Shown: piece after piece, positions 1 to 10,358 of the stretch
Position numbering within the stretch: position 1 is the stretch's first letter
How the letters are laid out: each line of letters starts with the position of its first letter
Origin: Cylindrodendrum hubeiense
Taxonomy: Eukaryota > Ascomycota > Sordariomycetes > Hypocreales > Nectriaceae
Assembly: GCA_014621425.1 (NCBI GenBank)
Contig: JAANBB010000107.1
Span: 41,645 to 105,644, forward strand
DNA: 64,000 bases
Reading direction: 5' to 3'
The notes under the pieces: generated by a model
Database searches by the model: none
Told to the model about the DNA's origin: nothing
Seen by the model: the letters and a program-made list of their open reading frames with translations, nothing else
Made by a program: the position numbers and the translations under genes

Positions 1-2845
1 CTTAATAATAATGCCGACCAGGAGCCTAAATCCCAAAAGGTTAGAACATTGTTGAAAGGGAAGCGGGTTCAAATATTCACGGTGAACTTCGGAGTGGAAT
101 GTGAGGTTGTTCGAAATAGTATATGGTGCGCGCTTGTATTCCGAATGATCTGTTGGCTTCTATTGCATAACTTTTCTGGCGAGGACATACATATGGCAAA
201 CTCAGGACTAATTGGGAGTAAGTTGATGGTGTACATCGCGTAGTAATATAGATAAAATTATACGCGTCTTCTACACATATCATAACACGTTAGTATTTCG
301 AACACATTTAAGTGAGATAATGCGAACTACAAATAGATCAGTATACAATGTTATAATTGAGATATGACAAGAATTCAATAATAGCTTTAAAGTATCTTTT
401 TTCCCTCTCGTATTCCGTATCATCAAAAAGATCAAAGCGGTACAGTAACAGTAAACAATCGCCGCGAAAGCTTAGTGTCGCATCCAGTGCCGGGAGACAT
501 AGAAATAATGAACAGTGCAAATAAATTTGTTGTGCATCGCCTCTATCTTCGGTCCTCTAATTTAAACAGCTTTAGTAATAGTGAGGTTTTTTTCTTCTTC
601 TCATTGTGTGGTGGGAGGGCGCAAGAGATATTAGAAAAGATCAACAATACACCCAGAAACGACAGATTGGTAGTGATCATAGTAGTAGTAGTGGTGGTGG
701 TGATTTGTCCACAATGTTGGAAGTAGGCCAAGACTGGTGATGAAAGGGAATGAAGTAGACAGGATTCACTGATCGATGCCACCTCACACTATCGTCTGAT
801 CAGAGAGACTCCACCAGAGAATTAAGGTGAATCAATACTGTGCACTACCATAATATGCATTGGACAATTTGCCCCTCAAGTCCTCAAACATGTTTGTGTA
901 CGCAGATGCAGTAAAAAAATGAGAGAAATAAATATTGCACGCACCACAGTCCAGGATGACAGGGTCATCCTGAGTTCCGTCCTCATCCGGTCAATTGGCT
1001 CTTCTACAGATGCCCCCGGTGCATCCTCAATCAGAGCAATTGGCTATCCACGGAAACGCAGGCTGCTGCCAAGGCCACCGTTGCAGTTTGGGTTAACTAT
1101 TGCACAAGTGCGGGTTTTGCCTAATGTGCGACCGTTCTCCAGCGCGTGGGGACGGACTTTTTAGGAGCATGCGTGGGGTGTCGCGGCACTAAACAAAACG
1201 GCATGGGGGCCCTGGCCAAATTGAGCCTCACCAGTAGCTAGCCCGAGCATAGATCAAGTGTGTGTCTACATACGCGTATTAAATAGAGTTGTCATCGTTA
1301 TACTCTAGCCCGAGTGTGAAAGTATTGGATTGTTCAGCATAGAATATGTTCATGCCTCGGTTACGGGCCGCAGGACAATCGCGGCCAACTGAACGGAAGC
1401 GCCGGAGCACAGGGACTGTGTTCCCGAGGCATAATTAATTGGGGCGCACGCAGGTGCGTCTTCCAATTAGATAGACTCATTAGGAAGGTGTTTCTCCATA
1501 AAAAGCTTGCACCGCGCGGCGTCGTACGTAGACGAGCATCGTCCCTTGTCACCCCAATTTTACAGTTGCCGGAAATCTGCAGATCTTACCCCTTGCACAA
1601 TATGGTTAATGTTTAGTGTTTAGTGTCTAGTATTGCCTCCGAGCCGTAACCCTGGAGTTGTTCCACCAATGGATGCAATCTTGTCGTGCGACTCGACCTC
1701 TTCTCCCGCCCGGCCATTGGTACTTGGCAAAGGAAGAGGCGTCGCAGGGCGGTCCAATGCGACCACAAAGAAGACTTTCGTCCTGACTGGGGGTAGATCG
1801 GATGAACCATTCAATTGAGCCTCTACCCAGCCACCCTTGTCCTCAACGTTTTTAGGTGACATCTCGCGTGGCATGTGGTGCAAACCCAATTGAGCCAAGG
1901 TGCCTTCTCGAAGACAACTAGTCGCGGAGCACTGCGTCCGTCTGTACGTGTTCGGGATGATGTGAACTGTTGGCGCATATGCTAGTGACGGCATAGCCCA
2001 AAACTCTATAAACATGCTTGAATCAAGGTCGATAATTTGCGGAGAAATTATGGCACAGATAATAGCCGGAATTATGCACTCACGAGTTGGCATTATGCTT
2101 TTGCGATTATGGGCTTGTTGTGCCTTCTAAAACGCCGCTAGGGTTTTTGTTCTACTCGCAAATGTCAGTGTCAAGCCAAAGCGCGTCAAATCCCAGCATG
2201 CCAAAAATATTGAGCTTCAGCAGAAATAGCATCCCTTGATTTTTCGGACGATTTTAAAGACGGATATTGGTGATTTGTGCGCATCAAAGATTCACTGGGC
2301 GGGAACCGTTCGAACGAGGAACACGAGAATTTAACGACAACTCTACTACGTAGTATGCACCACGTCGCTCGAATCGGCCACATAATAACCAGAAAGGAAA
2401 GTCTTACTAGGGTCAGCGTACGCAACTGGCAATCCCTCCGGCATGTGTTGGTCCTACATCCAGGAACCCTGCAGCTGCTCCAAGCTCCACAAAGCTGCGA
2501 TTCCCCCTGATCCGAGTCGGACCGTGTTCTTCCACAACTAGGAAGCATGCGAACGTCCCTGTTTCAGGCCAAATTAGATGGAGCCCATGCAGTTTGCGCA
2601 ATATCTGCCCTGCTATTTGAGCTCATGATGCTATTGAGTTGTTTTTCATATGCGATGTAGAGTCGCATTTAGGGTGGGCTGTTGCCCTCGTAAATTTATC
2701 CTGAAACCGGGAAAAGCCTAAATGAAAAAGAAATTGAACTGCCCAGGTAACGTCAGCTATTTAACCACTGGAAGCTGCACAATTGCAAGTTGATTTCGGG
2801 CTCAACCTTCTCGTTCAACCCGATTCCGATTTCCAAGTCGTCATA
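1..2845. other. AT-rich gene-free left end
   Basis: No ORF here resembles a known protein, and none joins to another through credible splice sites. The first ~900 bases are conspicuously AT-rich compared with the gene-bearing DNA to the right. The longest frame (1620-2093, minus, 157 codons) has unremarkable composition and no recognisable domain. A TATTTAA-like element near 2757-2763 and an A-rich stretch near 2721-2735 precede the hydrolase gene and may belong to its promoter. I see no terminal repeats or transposase fragments. Confidence 0.5.
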
Positions 2846-4045
2846 ATGAAGTCTATTAATTCCCTTGTTCTGCTGGCCGCGGCTGCTGTCGCTAAGCCGT
2901 TGAGCAACACGTCCTACGCCCGTCTGCTGACCGACTCTGTGATTCGTCGCGGTGTCGATCCTTCATTTCATTACAGCCAGGCCACCTTCTACACGGCCCT
3001 GGAGAATGTTTACGAGCTCACTGGCAACGAGACGATTTACAACTTCTATCGTGACCAAGTGGACGCCCTGGTGTACGAAAATGGCACCATTGACAGCTAC
3101 ATCTACACCAAGCACTCGCTTGACAACTACCGACTCGGAAACAACCTTCTCTGGTGGTATGAGAAGACTGGCGAGGAGAAGTTCAAGATTGCTGCCAGTG
3201 ACATCAAGGTTCTCCTGGATTCGCATCCTCGAACCGCCACTGGTGGACTCTGGCACCGTGATCCCACATACCCCAACCAGATGTGGCTCGATGGCATCTA
3301 CATGGCGGATTCGTTCTATGCCAAGTACGTGAAGCTTTTCCAGCCCAACAACCAGTCGGCCTGGGCCGATGTTGCGCTGCAATTCGACAACATCGACAAG
3401 TGGACTCGCAAGGACAACAACTTGCTGGTGCACGGATATGACGAGAGCAAGGTTGCCGTCTGGGCCGACCCTGTGACCGGAGCTGCCCCTCTTGTCTGGG
3501 CGCGCGCTGATGGTTGGTACTTCATGGCGCTGCTGGAAGTCATCAGCCTTTTCCCCAAGAACCATGCCGCCCGTGCTCGATTCTTGACCTACTTCAAGGA
3601 CCAGGCTGAGGGTCTTAAGAACGCTCAGGATGAGACTGGTGGCTGGTGGAACATTATGGACGAGCAGTACGAGGATGTCGATGGCAACTACATTGAGAGC
3701 AGTGCCAGTGCCATGTTCACCTTTGGATTTCTCCGTGGCTTGAACCAGGGAATTCTCAAGAAGTCCCAATACTCTGCTGTCGCTAAGAAGGCCTACAAGA
3801 GCCTTGTCGACACCTTCATCACCTCCAACGATGATGGCACCATCAACTTCGAGGGCACCGTGGAAGTTGGAAGTCTGGGAAGCAACGCCACCTTCCAGGT
3901 AAGTTTCAAGCTCAAGCCACGTCTTCGCTCAAAACACACTAACATATTGCAGTACTACTCCAGCATTGCCGTTGTGCAGAACGACCTCCGTGGCATTGGT
4001 CCCTTTTTGGGAGCTGCCAAGGAGTGGGAGACACGCAAATTCTAG
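2846..4045 (+). CDS. Secreted GH105/GH88-like unsaturated glucuronyl/rhamnogalacturonyl hydrolase
   Basis: Predicted secreted enzyme of the glycoside hydrolase 105/88 clan, which removes the unsaturated uronic acid left at the non-reducing end of oligosaccharides by pectin (rhamnogalacturonan) lyases. The ATG at 2846 is chosen because it gives an immediate signal peptide (MKSINSLVLLAAAAVAKPLS); an upstream in-frame ATG at 2783 would bury it behind 21 polar residues. Family marks seen: GGLWHRD, then MWLDGIYMADSF carrying the expected catalytic Asp (about D149), then GGWWNIMDEQ and ESSASAMFTFGFLRG. One intron lies at 3899-3952 (GTAAGT donor, CACTAAC branch, TTGCAG acceptor). It is 54 nt and in frame, so it can be misread as coding. 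The spliced product is about 381 aa, the usual family length. No other pectin genes are adjacent. The exact substrate cannot be told from sequence. Confidence 0.88.
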   Translation: MKSINSLVLLAAAAVAKPLSNTSYARLLTDSVIRRGVDPSFHYSQATFYTALENVYELTGNETIYNFYRDQVDALVYENGTIDSYIYTKHSLDNYRLGNNLLWWYEKTGEEKFKIAASDIKVLLDSHPRTATGGLWHRDPTYPNQMWLDGIYMADSFYAKYVKLFQPNNQSAWADVALQFDNIDKWTRKDNNLLVHGYDESKVAVWADPVTGAAPLVWARADGWYFMALLEVISLFPKNHAARARFLTYFKDQAEGLKNAQDETGGWWNIMDEQYEDVDGNYIESSASAMFTFGFLRGLNQGILKKSQYSAVAKKAYKSLVDTFITSNDDGTINFEGTVEVGSLGSNATFQVSFKLKPRLRSKHTNILQYYSSIAVVQNDLRGIGPFLGAAKEWETRKF

Positions 4046-4564
4046 ATGGTTGATGCTAATGCTGTGCAATTTCTTTTCAAGCCGCCTCGGCCACATAGAT
4101 TAATTTCTATTTAGACTATTGACTTTATGAGATCCGCCTGAATTATGGAATATTCACAAGAATTGAATGGTATCCGCTAGAGGAACATGTACATACAGAC
4201 CAGCTCAATCAATCTTGTCCTTTGCAAGACGTTATCGGAAAACACGCAAGGACTAGACATCAGACAATTATGACCCAAAAGCAATACAGCAAATGATAAA
4301 ACTGGGAGAAATTCCTAGGCGTATCCTAGATGTGCATACCGTAACCTGGCTTCTTCTTAGGAATCTTGGTCGGAAGAGAGCTTGCAAGTGACCGTCAACA
4401 CCAGGAATTTGAGTATATTCAATTTATCACGGCTACCCCTAAAGTTGGGTATACGAAATGCTATCTACGTACCGTCTTAATCATCTCACCCAGTCAGTGC
4501 CCTGTCACAAATTACCACGTCAATGGCCTAATTCTTTTTATTTCTGCGATGAGTAGCCATAGTA
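4046..4564. other. Intergenic; 3' flank of the hydrolase
   Basis: This spacer holds the 3' flank of the hydrolase gene and AT-rich DNA. I see no supportable gene; a plus-strand frame at 4366-4680 overlaps the minus-strand orphan ORF and has no recognisable features. Confidence 0.4.
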
Positions 4565-4912
4565 TTAATTTAGAGAACCAGGTTTTTTCAGCGGCACTCT
4601 ACCCGGCGCAATATAATAAAAAGGATCATAGTGCAGCCGGTGAACATCTATGTGTGGGACAACTGGCCGTGGTAGCGTAAGCAAGGCTCTTTGTTTCTGC
4701 AACGCCTTCAGTAAGTCCACTGGGTACGCGCAAGGCACCGTGACGATAATGTTGTCTTGATTATCAGATGAAGTTTTGTAGGAGAAGTTGCAAGCTCCGT
4801 AAAGTTCGTTGAGCCCATTCTCAAGCTCTTCTCGGGATGCAATCCGATTCTTAGGGATGAGATGAGCGAATGTGTTCTCACTCTCCAGGGGTGTTTGTTT
4901 GGCTTTGGCCAT
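4565..4912 (-). CDS. Small orphan ORF, hypothetical protein
   Basis: An uninterrupted frame of about 115 codons from the second ATG (4912, MAKAKQTPLESENTFAHLIP); an upstream ATG at 4957 adds 15 residues. I recognise no domain. The product is soluble-looking, without signal peptide or membrane segment, and has evenly spaced charged and hydrophobic residues such as SREELENGLNELYGACNFSY, consistent with a small folded protein. The surrounding DNA is AT-rich, so an open frame of this length is somewhat less likely by chance. It could still be fortuitous. No conserved neighbour suggests a role. Confidence 0.35.
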   Translation of the reverse strand: MAKAKQTPLESENTFAHLIPKNRIASREELENGLNELYGACNFSYKTSSDNQDNIIVTVPCAYPVDLLKALQKQRALLTLPRPVVPHIDVHRLHYDPFYYIAPGRVPLKKPGSLN

Positions 4913-5311
4913 CGTGGAGTACTCCGGAAGATAAATTAGTTGGACTTGAGAGAGCAAGTTTAATATTAGGTCGGTCTAATAAGGATCGTTGATATTAATC
5001 AGGCTAGTGGCTATGTTAGTTCCAACATGGTGTTGATTTGTGTCTATTTATGTAATTGAAAAATAGTGAATCGCAAATAACAAGGTCACCGTATAACCAA
5101 CAGGCCCGCCTTTGTTTGTGTTTACAAGAACAATCAGAGAACATTCACGTCTGTTGAGAACAATAATTCCAACAGCTGAACAAGACTGGCCAAACAAAGC
5201 CAAGTTCACATAGATGAAGCCAATAACATTCCCGAGGTCGAATTTTCCGACAGCTGATAACAGTAGCTAAGCTAACTTAATAAATACCAAGATCAGAGTC
5301 CGCAATATATA

Positions 5312-5941
5312 ATGCCAGACGCTGCGGTCCCAACTAATAGATTAGCACCCCCCTTGCTCACACCTAACTACGCTTTTTTTCAACAATGTGTTAGAGCATT
5401 CTGTTCACACTGGAAAACTGCCGGAATGCGTAGTATGCAATCAATTATTCGCTGCTGTCCTCGTTGCAGCAGTGAATATGACATCGGTCACGACACCATC
5501 AGCTGTGAGCAGACAACAAATGGGCGTCAGCTTGAAGACTGCCCTCATGGGGTAGTTATCGCACCTGATTTCCTTTTGGACTCCAATGACTCCCATGGCA
5601 TCTGTCAGCTCTGCCAGATTGCATCTGAACTGGAGAGCCAGGCCAAGTTCATGGATGCAGCCGATAGGCTGGCTACCGTTATGAGCAGTGATGAGTCGCC
5701 GGGTTCACCTCGCCTGGTTTATTTCTTTTGGGACAACTTTGAGAGTGATGGGGTTGACCCCAAAGAGGACAACCCACCAGCATGCATAATGGTAAAGAGG
5801 GACATGCACCCACCATGCATACACGTACGTAAGATCAAACCCAAGTACAGGTTACCGAATATCGCGACCGTCATGAGAAATTGGTGGCGGAAAATGCGGC
5901 CAAATATCAACATTCGACATGTTAGTGAGTTCAACAGATAA
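5312..5941 (+). CDS. Cysteine-rich orphan ORF, hypothetical protein
   Basis: A 209-codon frame without recognised family. From the internal methionine at residue 39 or 42 the reading shows a Cys-rich N-terminal half: RCCPRCSSEYDIGH, then ISCEQ, then DCPHG, then GICQLCQIA. The CxxC pairs look like a zinc-ribbon-type arrangement, and an acidic stretch plus a basic C-terminus (KPKYRLPNIATVMRNWWRKM) follow. There is no signal peptide. An intron starting at the GTACGT near 5823 is possible but I cannot prove one. It may be a lineage-specific gene; the start codon is uncertain. Confidence 0.4.
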   Translation: MPDAAVPTNRLAPPLLTPNYAFFQQCVRAFCSHWKTAGMRSMQSIIRCCPRCSSEYDIGHDTISCEQTTNGRQLEDCPHGVVIAPDFLLDSNDSHGICQLCQIASELESQAKFMDAADRLATVMSSDESPGSPRLVYFFWDNFESDGVDPKEDNPPACIMVKRDMHPPCIHVRKIKPKYRLPNIATVMRNWWRKMRPNINIRHVSEFNR

Positions 5942-6850
5942 ATGTAGGCACATTAATCACATTTGGCTTTCATCTTCCAGATGAATAAGGGGATGCCTTC
6001 CTCATTCACTTGTTAGGTGCGAATCCAAGGCATTACTAGTAGGGTACATTACTTACTCTCTCAATGCTTTTCCTCTTAAAAGTTATTTGAGCCCTTTTGG
6101 TATGTAGTTTCTCTCTACCTACATGTTCTTGTTAAAATAAAATTTTATGTTAAAGTAGAAATTGTGAACAGAATTCAACTCGTTTTCCATGATTCAGAAG
6201 ACTTGCAATACTTCGCAGCGCAAATTAAACCGCATCGTCCTACTTGCCATTTAAATGGGAACTATGCACCCTGGGATAGTTATTTGCTCTCCAACGGGTT
6301 GTGGAAGACTTCACAGGGTAGACCAACTACTATGTACACATTCTATCCTGATGCTTCAGTTAGTATAGTGCTACCCTAGACCTACACATCGCGCACATCT
6401 GACGAAATACTCACCAGTTTCGTGTGCCATCTTTTACGACACGCAACATGAATCATCGGGTAGTTTAGTGACTAGAAATATGTTCCTGAGACAAAAGTCC
6501 TCGAAATTGCACTTTCGGGGCTAAATGAGAGCGACGTGGACATCCTGGAATGAGTAACATGAGGTCCCATCGGCTCGGCGAAGATTCACAAAAATAAACA
6601 GGGCCAACTTTTGCTTGGGGCACCCGAGTTTCTCTCTTAGTAGTTTGAACGCCTATCTTTACAGAAACACCAAAGGAAAACGCCACTAATGGGTTGATGT
6701 ACATAATCTCCAATCCCCCCTCATCGATAGCTATGCAAGAACCGCATATCCAACTTTCATCACCGGCCGTGTGTACTCGTCTCGGCCATGCATCCAACGC
6801 CCCTGACTTGGCCTTCTCATGGCCCTGTGCCGTCCAAACGCAGCATCGTA
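5942..6850. other. Intergenic, no supportable gene
   Basis: About 900 bases between the orphan ORF and the 3' end of the long disordered protein gene. The short frames on both strands (for example 6164-6379 plus and 6465-6797 minus) show no domain, signal peptide or splice evidence. The 5' half is AT-rich. Confidence 0.4.
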
Positions 6851-9562
6851 TTATCGTAACATGTATGATAGATCTGGGAGATCTCGGAGAATATTCGCAA
6901 CGGTTTCGTCGTCTTCGGAGGTATCTACTTCTGGCGTCTGGGGCTGTAGTGAACCGCGGGAGGTGGTGGGAGGAGAGGGCTGCTCTGCAGGAAGTTCGAG
7001 TTCCGGGGCGTCTGAAGATTTGGATAATAGTGTCAGAGCTTTTCGCGTAGAGAGAGGGAGGTCCTTGATCGGCCGAACTGGGTTGGGGGCACCATCACGG
7101 AAGTCCACATTCCCGAAGGCCCATGAACTTGGCCTGCTTTGGTCCTTGAGTGGTGGCCTTACTTTATTGGGTATTAATTCCTCCGACAGTGTACCGTCCA
7201 GGGAGGATCGTGTTAAGCCGGTCCAACTCGTCGTAGATGACTTGGAATGACTGGCGGGGAGGAATCCTTGAGAGGCCGGAATATCCATGGAAAAGCGGTT
7301 GAGATCAGTCCAACTCGCGGTTGACGACTTGGACTGGCTGGCGGGAATTAGTCCTTGGGAAGGCGGGGCATCAAATGATGAACGAGGAACATCAGTCCAG
7401 TCTCCCACCGACATTGTCTGCTTCAATCTGGAGCCGACGAACTCGCCCGACGGCAGAGCAACACTTGTAGGTCTGGAAACATTAACACCGTTCGTTTCGG
7501 GTCGGGCGTCAGCAATCGCCGCCAGAGAAGGGAAAGTCCCGTTTGATCCTGCTGTTGGCGAAGAAACCATTTCACCCCAGTCATCTTCATCTTCATCTTC
7601 ATCATCGTTCTCATCCTCAGCTTGATTGCTATCCTCCGACGCTGCCGTATGAGGAGGCTGTGCTAGAGGGGATGTTGGGGACGTGATGGATGGGATAGCC
7701 GAGGTTGGCCTACTGATAGGCTGTAATGACGGTACAGCGGAAGACGGAGAAGACTTCACCGTCCTGGCTTCAGGTTTTGGAGACACATAAGGAGCGGGAG
7801 GGGGAATGGCAACTGTCAACGGTACTGGGTCACTACCCCACCCAAACCCTGGAGTTGTGGGCGAGGCCACGGTCGCTTTCGAATTGGTTGACGTGTCCCT
7901 CGAATGACTCTTTCGACTGAACAGTTCCGAAATCGAGAATTCTGCTGGTGGTGCAGATGCATCCCAGTTGAAGATCTTGCCAGAGGTAGTGCCGCCCGTT
8001 CGACGACCAAGCACAACGCGTCCAGCAATCGAGTCTTCTTCCATCCACCGTCGCACAATCACAATACCCTCGGCGCGCAGCGTCGAGGTACCCCAATTGA
8101 TGCGAACGTAGTTCTCGTCGTCACCCAACTTGTGTTTCCGGATCGAACCGGGGCGGGAGATACGGTACCAAGTCTTGCGCTCGTCAATTGAGGCAAAGGT
8201 ATCATCGATGATGACATCCGGAACTGGTTCTGGCGAGGGGAATGACGTGTCCACGGATGGGAAGAGGTCGTCCAAGTCGGTCATGTTGATTGCGTAGGGT
8301 GTGCTTGGGTGTTTTGGACGTGTGTGTGTTGGTTGTCCGGGCATTTCATGAGGTGTCGTTGTGAAGGCAGGGAGTTGACTCTGTGTTTCCCGCTGCTGTC
8401 TCTCGTAACCTAGGTCATGACCACTTGTCTCGACCTTTAGTGGCAACTCAGGCTCAGGACTCTCTGCCACAGGCAGTGGATCTTTCACGACTAGGGGAGC
8501 TTCCACGGGGAGCGATTCTTCCGTAGGGAGTGATTCTTCCACAGGGAGCGATTCTTCCACAGAGAGCGATTCTTCCACAGGAAGCGATTCTTCCACGGGC
8601 GAAGGAGCTTCTGCTTCCACAGGCAGTGGCTCTACCACAGGTAAAGGATCTTCCACAATTAGAGGTTCCTCCAAAGGCAGCAGTTCTACCACAGGCAGTG
8701 GCTGTACCGCAGGTAGTACCTCTTCCTCTTCCAACTCTTCTTCGAAATCCTTGGCCGGGTCCACAGCAGGCCCAAGATCGAGTGACTCGGGCTCCAGTTC
8801 TTCAGGCCCCATCACTTGCCCGTCGAAAGGCGAGGCAGTGCTTGAAGTCTTTCTTAACGAGGGCTCAATCGGAGACGCGCTGGCGCTTCGCTTCGCTATC
8901 CCGTCGTACATTTCCACCAGACCCTGCACCTTCAAAGAGGGCTGGCGCAACGTTTTTGCTTGAGTATCGAGGTGAATCGCCGGCCCAGGTGGTTGATGTT
9001 GATCTGGCGAACCTGGACGTGATTGCTCCCCGTTGACGAGCTCCCCGAAGCTCTCTGTGGAAGCAGCTGCTTCGGGCTTTTGCCAGACATCCTCCAAACT
9101 CTCCTTAGTGTCGTTGGCCATCGACGGTAGGCCTAGATACCTGTCACGCGACACATCACGGCGCCCCCCCTCACCAAGGCTGATGGCCGAGTCGCCATTC
9201 TTTTCGTCCTTCTTCATACGGGCCGTTTCCAGAATAGCCAGCTGCCCCCAGGCATCCGGCGACGGCGACGGCAGCCTCGACGCCGGGCCGCTGCCGCTGC
9301 CGCCAGCATCCTGGGGCCGCAGCCCGGGACTCCTCCCCCATCGAGGACTGTCCTTGTCCTTGGCAGGTTCGCTCCAGCCGCCCCAGGCATCGTCGTCTTC
9401 CCACGGCGTGCGGGCGGGCGAGACGCGCTTCGGGCTGTGTTCGGCCGAGGCGGAGAAGTGCGCGCTGGGCGGCGGCGCTGGCAGGTCTATCGTCGGAGGT
9501 TTTGCATGGTCGGCAGCTGTCCAAGGGGAGCCCCAGGGATCGTCCATGCTAGGCGAGCGCAC
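6851..9562 (-). CDS. Long, mostly disordered conserved fungal protein
   Basis: Single-exon gene of 903 codons (898 from the second ATG at 9547, which gives the family-like start MDDPWGSPW). I recognise the architecture as a conserved ascomycete protein of unassigned function: W-rich N-terminus (DDPWGSPW, DDDAWGGW), a long Pro/Ser/Glu-rich middle, one compact block that looks folded (around residues 450-545: TWYRISRPGSIRKHKLGDD, VRINWGTSTLR, GIVIVRRWMEEDSIAGRV), a further disordered region with an acidic run, and the short C-terminal tail DLPDLSYMLR. The glutamate-rich middle holds an 18-bp coding repeat (see the repeat entry). No membrane segment or catalytic motif is visible. The gene lies in the same orientation as the CAF-1 gene upstream, about 0.8 kb away. 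Expression is supported only by frame length and composition. Confidence 0.8.
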   Translation of the reverse strand: MRSPSMDDPWGSPWTAADHAKPPTIDLPAPPPSAHFSASAEHSPKRVSPARTPWEDDDAWGGWSEPAKDKDSPRWGRSPGLRPQDAGGSGSGPASRLPSPSPDAWGQLAILETARMKKDEKNGDSAISLGEGGRRDVSRDRYLGLPSMANDTKESLEDVWQKPEAAASTESFGELVNGEQSRPGSPDQHQPPGPAIHLDTQAKTLRQPSLKVQGLVEMYDGIAKRSASASPIEPSLRKTSSTASPFDGQVMGPEELEPESLDLGPAVDPAKDFEEELEEEEVLPAVQPLPVVELLPLEEPLIVEDPLPVVEPLPVEAEAPSPVEESLPVEESLSVEESLPVEESLPTEESLPVEAPLVVKDPLPVAESPEPELPLKVETSGHDLGYERQQRETQSQLPAFTTTPHEMPGQPTHTRPKHPSTPYAINMTDLDDLFPSVDTSFPSPEPVPDVIIDDTFASIDERKTWYRISRPGSIRKHKLGDDENYVRINWGTSTLRAEGIVIVRRWMEEDSIAGRVVLGRRTGGTTSGKIFNWDASAPPAEFSISELFSRKSHSRDTSTNSKATVASPTTPGFGWGSDPVPLTVAIPPPAPYVSPKPEARTVKSSPSSAVPSLQPISRPTSAIPSITSPTSPLAQPPHTAASEDSNQAEDENDDEDEDEDDWGEMVSSPTAGSNGTFPSLAAIADARPETNGVNVSRPTSVALPSGEFVGSRLKQTMSVGDWTDVPRSSFDAPPSQGLIPASQSKSSTASWTDLNRFSMDIPASQGFLPASHSKSSTTSWTGLTRSSLDGTLSEELIPNKVRPPLKDQSRPSSWAFGNVDFRDGAPNPVRPIKDLPLSTRKALTLLSKSSDAPELELPAEQPSPPTTSRGSLQPQTPEVDTSEDDETVANILRDLPDLSYMLR
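8511..8600. repeat. 18-bp coding minisatellite (VEESLP repeat)
   Basis: GATTCTTCC recurs at 8514, 8532, 8550, 8568 and 8586, exactly 18 bp apart, with small substitutions between copies. On the minus strand this encodes five near-identical hexapeptides of the type VEESLP (variants VEESLS, TEESLP). More diverged six-residue units of similar Pro/Glu/Leu composition continue on both sides. The multiple-of-three period keeps the host frame open. Confidence 0.9.
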
Positions 9563-10358
9563 ATGTCGCGCAGCCAGGGACGCGGGGAGAGGCAGAGTAG
9601 AGCGAGCGGTTGAGGTTTATCGGAGTCGAATTATCATTGCGGGTGGGTGGTGGGATGGGCGAGGTGCCACGGAGGCCGGTGGCGCGGTATGCAGTTTGGG
9701 ACTGCGTAAGGGATGACGCAACAGGTACGCACGTCCGGAATCCGAGCAACGGCTTCGATTGCAACTCGGTCAGCGTCGTGGGTGTCGTGAAATGCGGAGG
9801 CTTTATCGTCGAGGTTGGCGCCGAATTGTTTTGATTGTCGGAATGAAAATGCAGCGTTCAAGAATGGATTTGGCAGGTGTCGAGGCGTCAGGGGCGCGTT
9901 CCCCGGCATCAAAATTGGCCCCGCCACTCCGTCCATCCCGGCCGAGCTAGGACCAGCGCCGATGACATGGCACTCCACTCAGGTACAGCAAAACTGCAGT
10001 GGATATGCACATGTTGATTAGCGCATTGGAGGGCAATTCCAGCCAGCAAATACGAGGACCAGACGACACGTCATTCGCGATACAGCAGATTGCACCATCT
10101 TGGCCTGCCTATACTCTATTGCAGTACGGCCATTCGTTGTATTTATATCTACTGCGTGCCAAAGATACTTCATGACATCCGTCGACAGCAATCTAGATGT
10201 ACATCTCGGAAAGTAATCCCCTCCAGGTTCCCCAGTTCCCTACCAGTTCCCTCCCAGTTCCCTTAAAACAATCCCGTTCAAATCAATACCCCACACTCCG
10301 ACGCTAATCAGCAGTCAATTCCAAATGATTCCATTCCATTCTTCCCGTCGTTGCTTTA
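9563..10358. other. Intergenic spacer with an 11-bp-period repeat
   Basis: This is the promoter side of the long disordered protein gene and the 3' flank of the CAF-1 gene. No gene is supported. The 10-mer CCAGTTCCCT occurs at 10232, 10243 and 10254, i.e. three copies spaced 11 bp apart, preceded by a related CCAGGTTCCC at about 10223. Confidence 0.5.

Noticed and set aside
1..900. RIP-mutated transposon at the AT-rich left end
   Set aside because: No repeat ends, transposase remnants or long TA-rich degenerate frames could be identified by eye; AT richness alone is not enough.
2963..3769. 268-codon minus-strand frame
   Set aside because: Antisense shadow of the GH105-like gene.
9033..9716. 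227-codon plus-strand frame
   Set aside because: It lies antisense to the N-terminal region of the long disordered protein gene and its composition mirrors that gene's codons.
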